Assembly (NCBI GenBank): GCA_024276655.1
Contig: JAJRWU010000286.1
Coordinates: 1-36,691 of the forward strand
Direction of reading: 5' to 3'
DNA length: 36,691 nucleotides
Source of the DNA: Planctomycetota bacterium
GTDB lineage: Bacteria > Planctomycetota > Planctomycetia > Pirellulales > Pirellulaceae
In this document: positions 34,857 through 36,691 of the stretch, in pieces
Layout: each line of letters opens with the position of its first letter
Position numbering within the stretch: position 1 is the first letter of the stretch
Notes under the pieces: model-generated
Databases searched by the model: none
What the model was told of the DNA's origin: nothing
What the model saw: only the letters and a program-made list of their open reading frames with translations
Position numbers and translations under genes: made by a program

Positions 34857-36168
34857 ACGCCAACGCGTCTAACTTCTCCAAGCCCAGGTTGCGGTCCACG
34901 GGATAAAAGCCGGCGTGGTGCTCCACCACTTTTCCGCTGCGGTCGAGCACAACATATGCCGGCAAATGGCCTTCCGCGGTGCGCGGGTCGCCGAAGCGTT
35001 TGAGCACGCCGCCGGAATCTTGCAACAGCGGGTAACTCAGATTCATAAACGCGCGAAAACGCCGACCGCTGGAACTCGCCGTACGGCGGTCGGCTGTGTC
35101 CGGCAAACCGGCGTCGACCTGCACGCCATAGACCCGCAAACCGCGTTTGCCGTAACGACGATAAAGGAAATCGAGGTAACCGGCTTGCCCATACGGCTCC
35201 TCCAGCGGTTTTTCCCGATAGCTCCAGAAATGCAACACGGTCACTTTTCCCAACAGCGCGGAATTATCGACCACCTCCCCGCCTAGCGACGTCAGGCGGA
35301 AGGTTGGCGCTGCGCGGCCCACCAACCGGTTTCGCATCGCGGCGATGCCGCCCGCCCGGCTGACCGAACGTTGCAAATCTTGCCGGGCCGCTTTCGCCAC
35401 CGCCGCCAGTGGAGAATGCTCCGAATTTTCCAGCAGAGACGGCAATTTTTCCTTGAGCATCGCCAGTTGGTCGTCGCTCCACCGCGTTTCCTTGCTTCGA
35501 GGATCGATCTTCAGCCCGTCGCGCAGGGAGATCCACTTGGCGAACGCATCGACCGCCGCCACGTAGGCGTTTGGTGAAAGGGAGTTGCGTTCGACCAGTT
35601 CGCACCGCAGCGTGTGTTTTTTGCCGCGTCCAAAGAAAACGGTCTCGCGGTAGGAAAGCACCAGCGGGCTGTTTTTGTCGACCCACATAGTGCGTTTTAG
35701 GCCGTACGACGTACTGGCTTCCACGCGCCATGCGTCTCGCCCGGCGGCGCGGCCGTCGCGGGTGACCACGTAGGAGAGCCCGCCGGCTGTGAACTTGGCG
35801 CCCACCGCCAAGGGCGTATCGGTATGCAAAAAGAAAGCGGCCATGTTCTTGGCCGACAGTCCTTGGCCATGATCGTAGAGCAGAGCCGGCCCGCCGCTGC
35901 CGCCGCGCCACTGGGCATCATACGCCTGACGGCCGAAACGTTGCACCCACGGCAAGGCGCCGCGTCCTTTTTCTTCCACGCTCCAAAACATTTCGACGCC
36001 CGAATCGTCGGGCGGCGAGAGCCAGCAGGTGAGTTCGAATGTTTTGCGAGTGAGGGCCGGGTCGCCCTCTTCGGCCTCCAAACGACCGGTGTACCGAAGT
36101 TCAAGCGCGCCGGTCGACGGCGCGCCCGCCCAGGTGCAGACGAGGAGCATCAGAGCAGCTGCATTCAT
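34834..36168 (-). CDS. Secreted thioredoxin-fold (TlpA/AhpC-like) protein without CXXC
   Basis: A 444-aa protein with a signal peptide (MNAAALMLLVCTWAGAPSTG) and a beta-rich N-terminal domain of about 200 aa that resembles outer-membrane or periplasmic binding folds (RTMWVDKNSPLVLSYRETV). The C-terminal 160 aa are a redoxin domain: LVGRAAPTFRLTSLGGEVV, KVTVLHFWSY, then HLPAYVVLDRSGKVVEHHAG with the cis-proline. Where thioredoxins have WCxxC, this protein reads FWSYREKPLEEPYG, so it cannot do disulfide exchange in the usual way. It probably acts as a binding or structural module. The stop overlaps the HisN-like gene by 4 nt. The ATG is 14 nt from the divergent small ORF at 36183. Confidence 0.82.
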   Translation of the reverse strand: MNAAALMLLVCTWAGAPSTGALELRYTGRLEAEEGDPALTRKTFELTCWLSPPDDSGVEMFWSVEEKGRGALPWVQRFGRQAYDAQWRGGSGGPALLYDHGQGLSAKNMAAFFLHTDTPLAVGAKFTAGGLSYVVTRDGRAAGRDAWRVEASTSYGLKRTMWVDKNSPLVLSYRETVFFGRGKKHTLRCELVERNSLSPNAYVAAVDAFAKWISLRDGLKIDPRSKETRWSDDQLAMLKEKLPSLLENSEHSPLAAVAKAARQDLQRSVSRAGGIAAMRNRLVGRAAPTFRLTSLGGEVVDNSALLGKVTVLHFWSYREKPLEEPYGQAGYLDFLYRRYGKRGLRVYGVQVDAGLPDTADRRTASSSGRRFRAFMNLSYPLLQDSGGVLKRFGDPRTAEGHLPAYVVLDRSGKVVEHHAGFYPVDRNLGLEKLDALASKLLLAD

Positions 36169-36182
36169 GGAGGAAACTCACG

Positions 36183-36482
36183 ATGGAAGGAGGGGGCCAC
36201 AGGCGGGAGGATTTCATTCTAACATACTCGGCCCCAGACGGCGAGGAAAACCCTCTTTGCGAGGCAAAGGCAAAGGCGCGTCGTAAGTCGAAATCAAAAC
36301 CGAAGAAGAGACCGGCAAGTATCAATGTTCGGTATGAAGTCTCGACGGAGTTTCCTGATGAAGAGGTCGTGCGAATTCTAGCCGGACTTCGGATTGATAC
36401 ACCTCATGATCCGGGAAAGACTCTCCGAATTGAGGTAGAGAGGCGACTGATTGACGATCTAGAGGATGATCAACAAACGTGA
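36183..36482 (+). CDS. Small basic hypothetical protein
   Basis: A 99-aa frame with a perfect GGAGGA ribosome site 8 nt before the ATG. Residues 27-43 are a lysine/arginine/alanine/serine-rich run (EAKAKARRKSKSKPKKR). An ordered-looking C-terminal half follows (INVRYEVSTEFPDEEVVRILAGL), then an acidic end. I recognise no family. The divergent gene starts only 14 nt away, so the promoter would have to lie inside that gene; this argues a little against it. Confidence 0.55.
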   Translation: MEGGGHRREDFILTYSAPDGEENPLCEAKAKARRKSKSKPKKRPASINVRYEVSTEFPDEEVVRILAGLRIDTPHDPGKTLRIEVERRLIDDLEDDQQT

Positions 36483-36691
36483 TTTCGATTTCACTGTACG
36501 ATGTGGCGGAGTGTATGTGACCGATAATCATGCGATCCTCCTGTACCGTTTTTGGTTGTGTAACATTCTTTCTGTAAAAACACAGAGGCAGTCCGGCGTA
36601 GCGTAGCGAAGCCGGGCTGCCTCTGGTAGGCCGCTTGAAAAGAGTGGGCCAAGTTGATCTTCTTCTCGCAGAACTTTACCTATGCGAAAGG
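36483..36691. other. Right-end interval with one hairpin
   Basis: Arms 36583-36597 (CAGAGGCAGTCCGGC) and 36611-36625 are complementary at 14 of 15 positions. On the minus strand a T-rich stretch (TGTGTTTTTACAG) follows the hairpin, so it could terminate a gene read from the right. Nothing else is recognised in this interval. Confidence 0.5.

Overview
The window looks like chromosomal DNA of a planctomycete, most likely of the Pirellulales type. The case rests on a DUF1549/DUF1553 plus DUF1501 gene pair, a lipoprotein made almost entirely of EF-hand loops, weak or absent Shine-Dalgarno sites at many genes, and long hairpins placed just after stop codons. This is inference from gene content; no marker gene for taxonomy is present. 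I see no insertion sequence, prophage, CRISPR array or rRNA.

Positions 1-17507 form one exopolysaccharide locus, read entirely on the minus strand. In order of transcription it encodes a Wzy/WaaL-type polymerase or ligase with TPRs, a Wzc-type co-polymerase with tyrosine kinase, a CpsB/YwqE-type phosphatase, and a WecA-type initiating phosphoglycosyltransferase with an extra C-terminal domain. Then come a NusG/RfaH-like elongation factor, a WcaI-like glycosyltransferase, a one-polypeptide Fcl-Gmd fusion for GDP-L-fucose, a second divergent Gmd, a Wzm/Wzt-type ABC exporter, a hexapeptide acetyltransferase, and an N-acetyl sugar amidotransferase that runs off the left edge. The locus mixes Wzy-pathway parts (Wzy, Wzc, phosphatase) with ABC-pathway parts (Wzm, Wzt with C-terminal domain). 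Two gaps of about 230 bp break it, before the NusG-like gene and before wzc. Each gap holds a copy of the same 25-nt element, which I propose as a recruitment or regulatory site.

Positions 17508-21870 hold a possible small ORF, a tRNA-Val(CAC) with its own terminator, and a plus-strand run: a family 2 glycosyltransferase, an overlapping protein with distant resemblance to BshC, and an orphan iron-type solute-binding lipoprotein.

Positions 21871-30851 are mostly minus strand: an MFS transporter, a TIM-barrel sugar isomerase downstream of an orphan beta-class DNA methyltransferase, a Nif3 protein downstream of a class IV aminotransferase, the EF-hand lipoprotein, and the DUF1501 protein. The DUF1549/DUF1553 protein precedes the DUF1501 gene. 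Positions 32747-33418 have no convincing gene but contain inverted repeats and a possible structured RNA. The right end carries an Rrf2-type regulator, a HisN-like phosphatase, a convergent thioredoxin-fold protein without CXXC, and a small basic protein ORF.

Several unrelated inverted-repeat families sit at gene ends (23222, 25275, 27156, 29431, 30902, 36583). Two of them are identical 33-nt copies.
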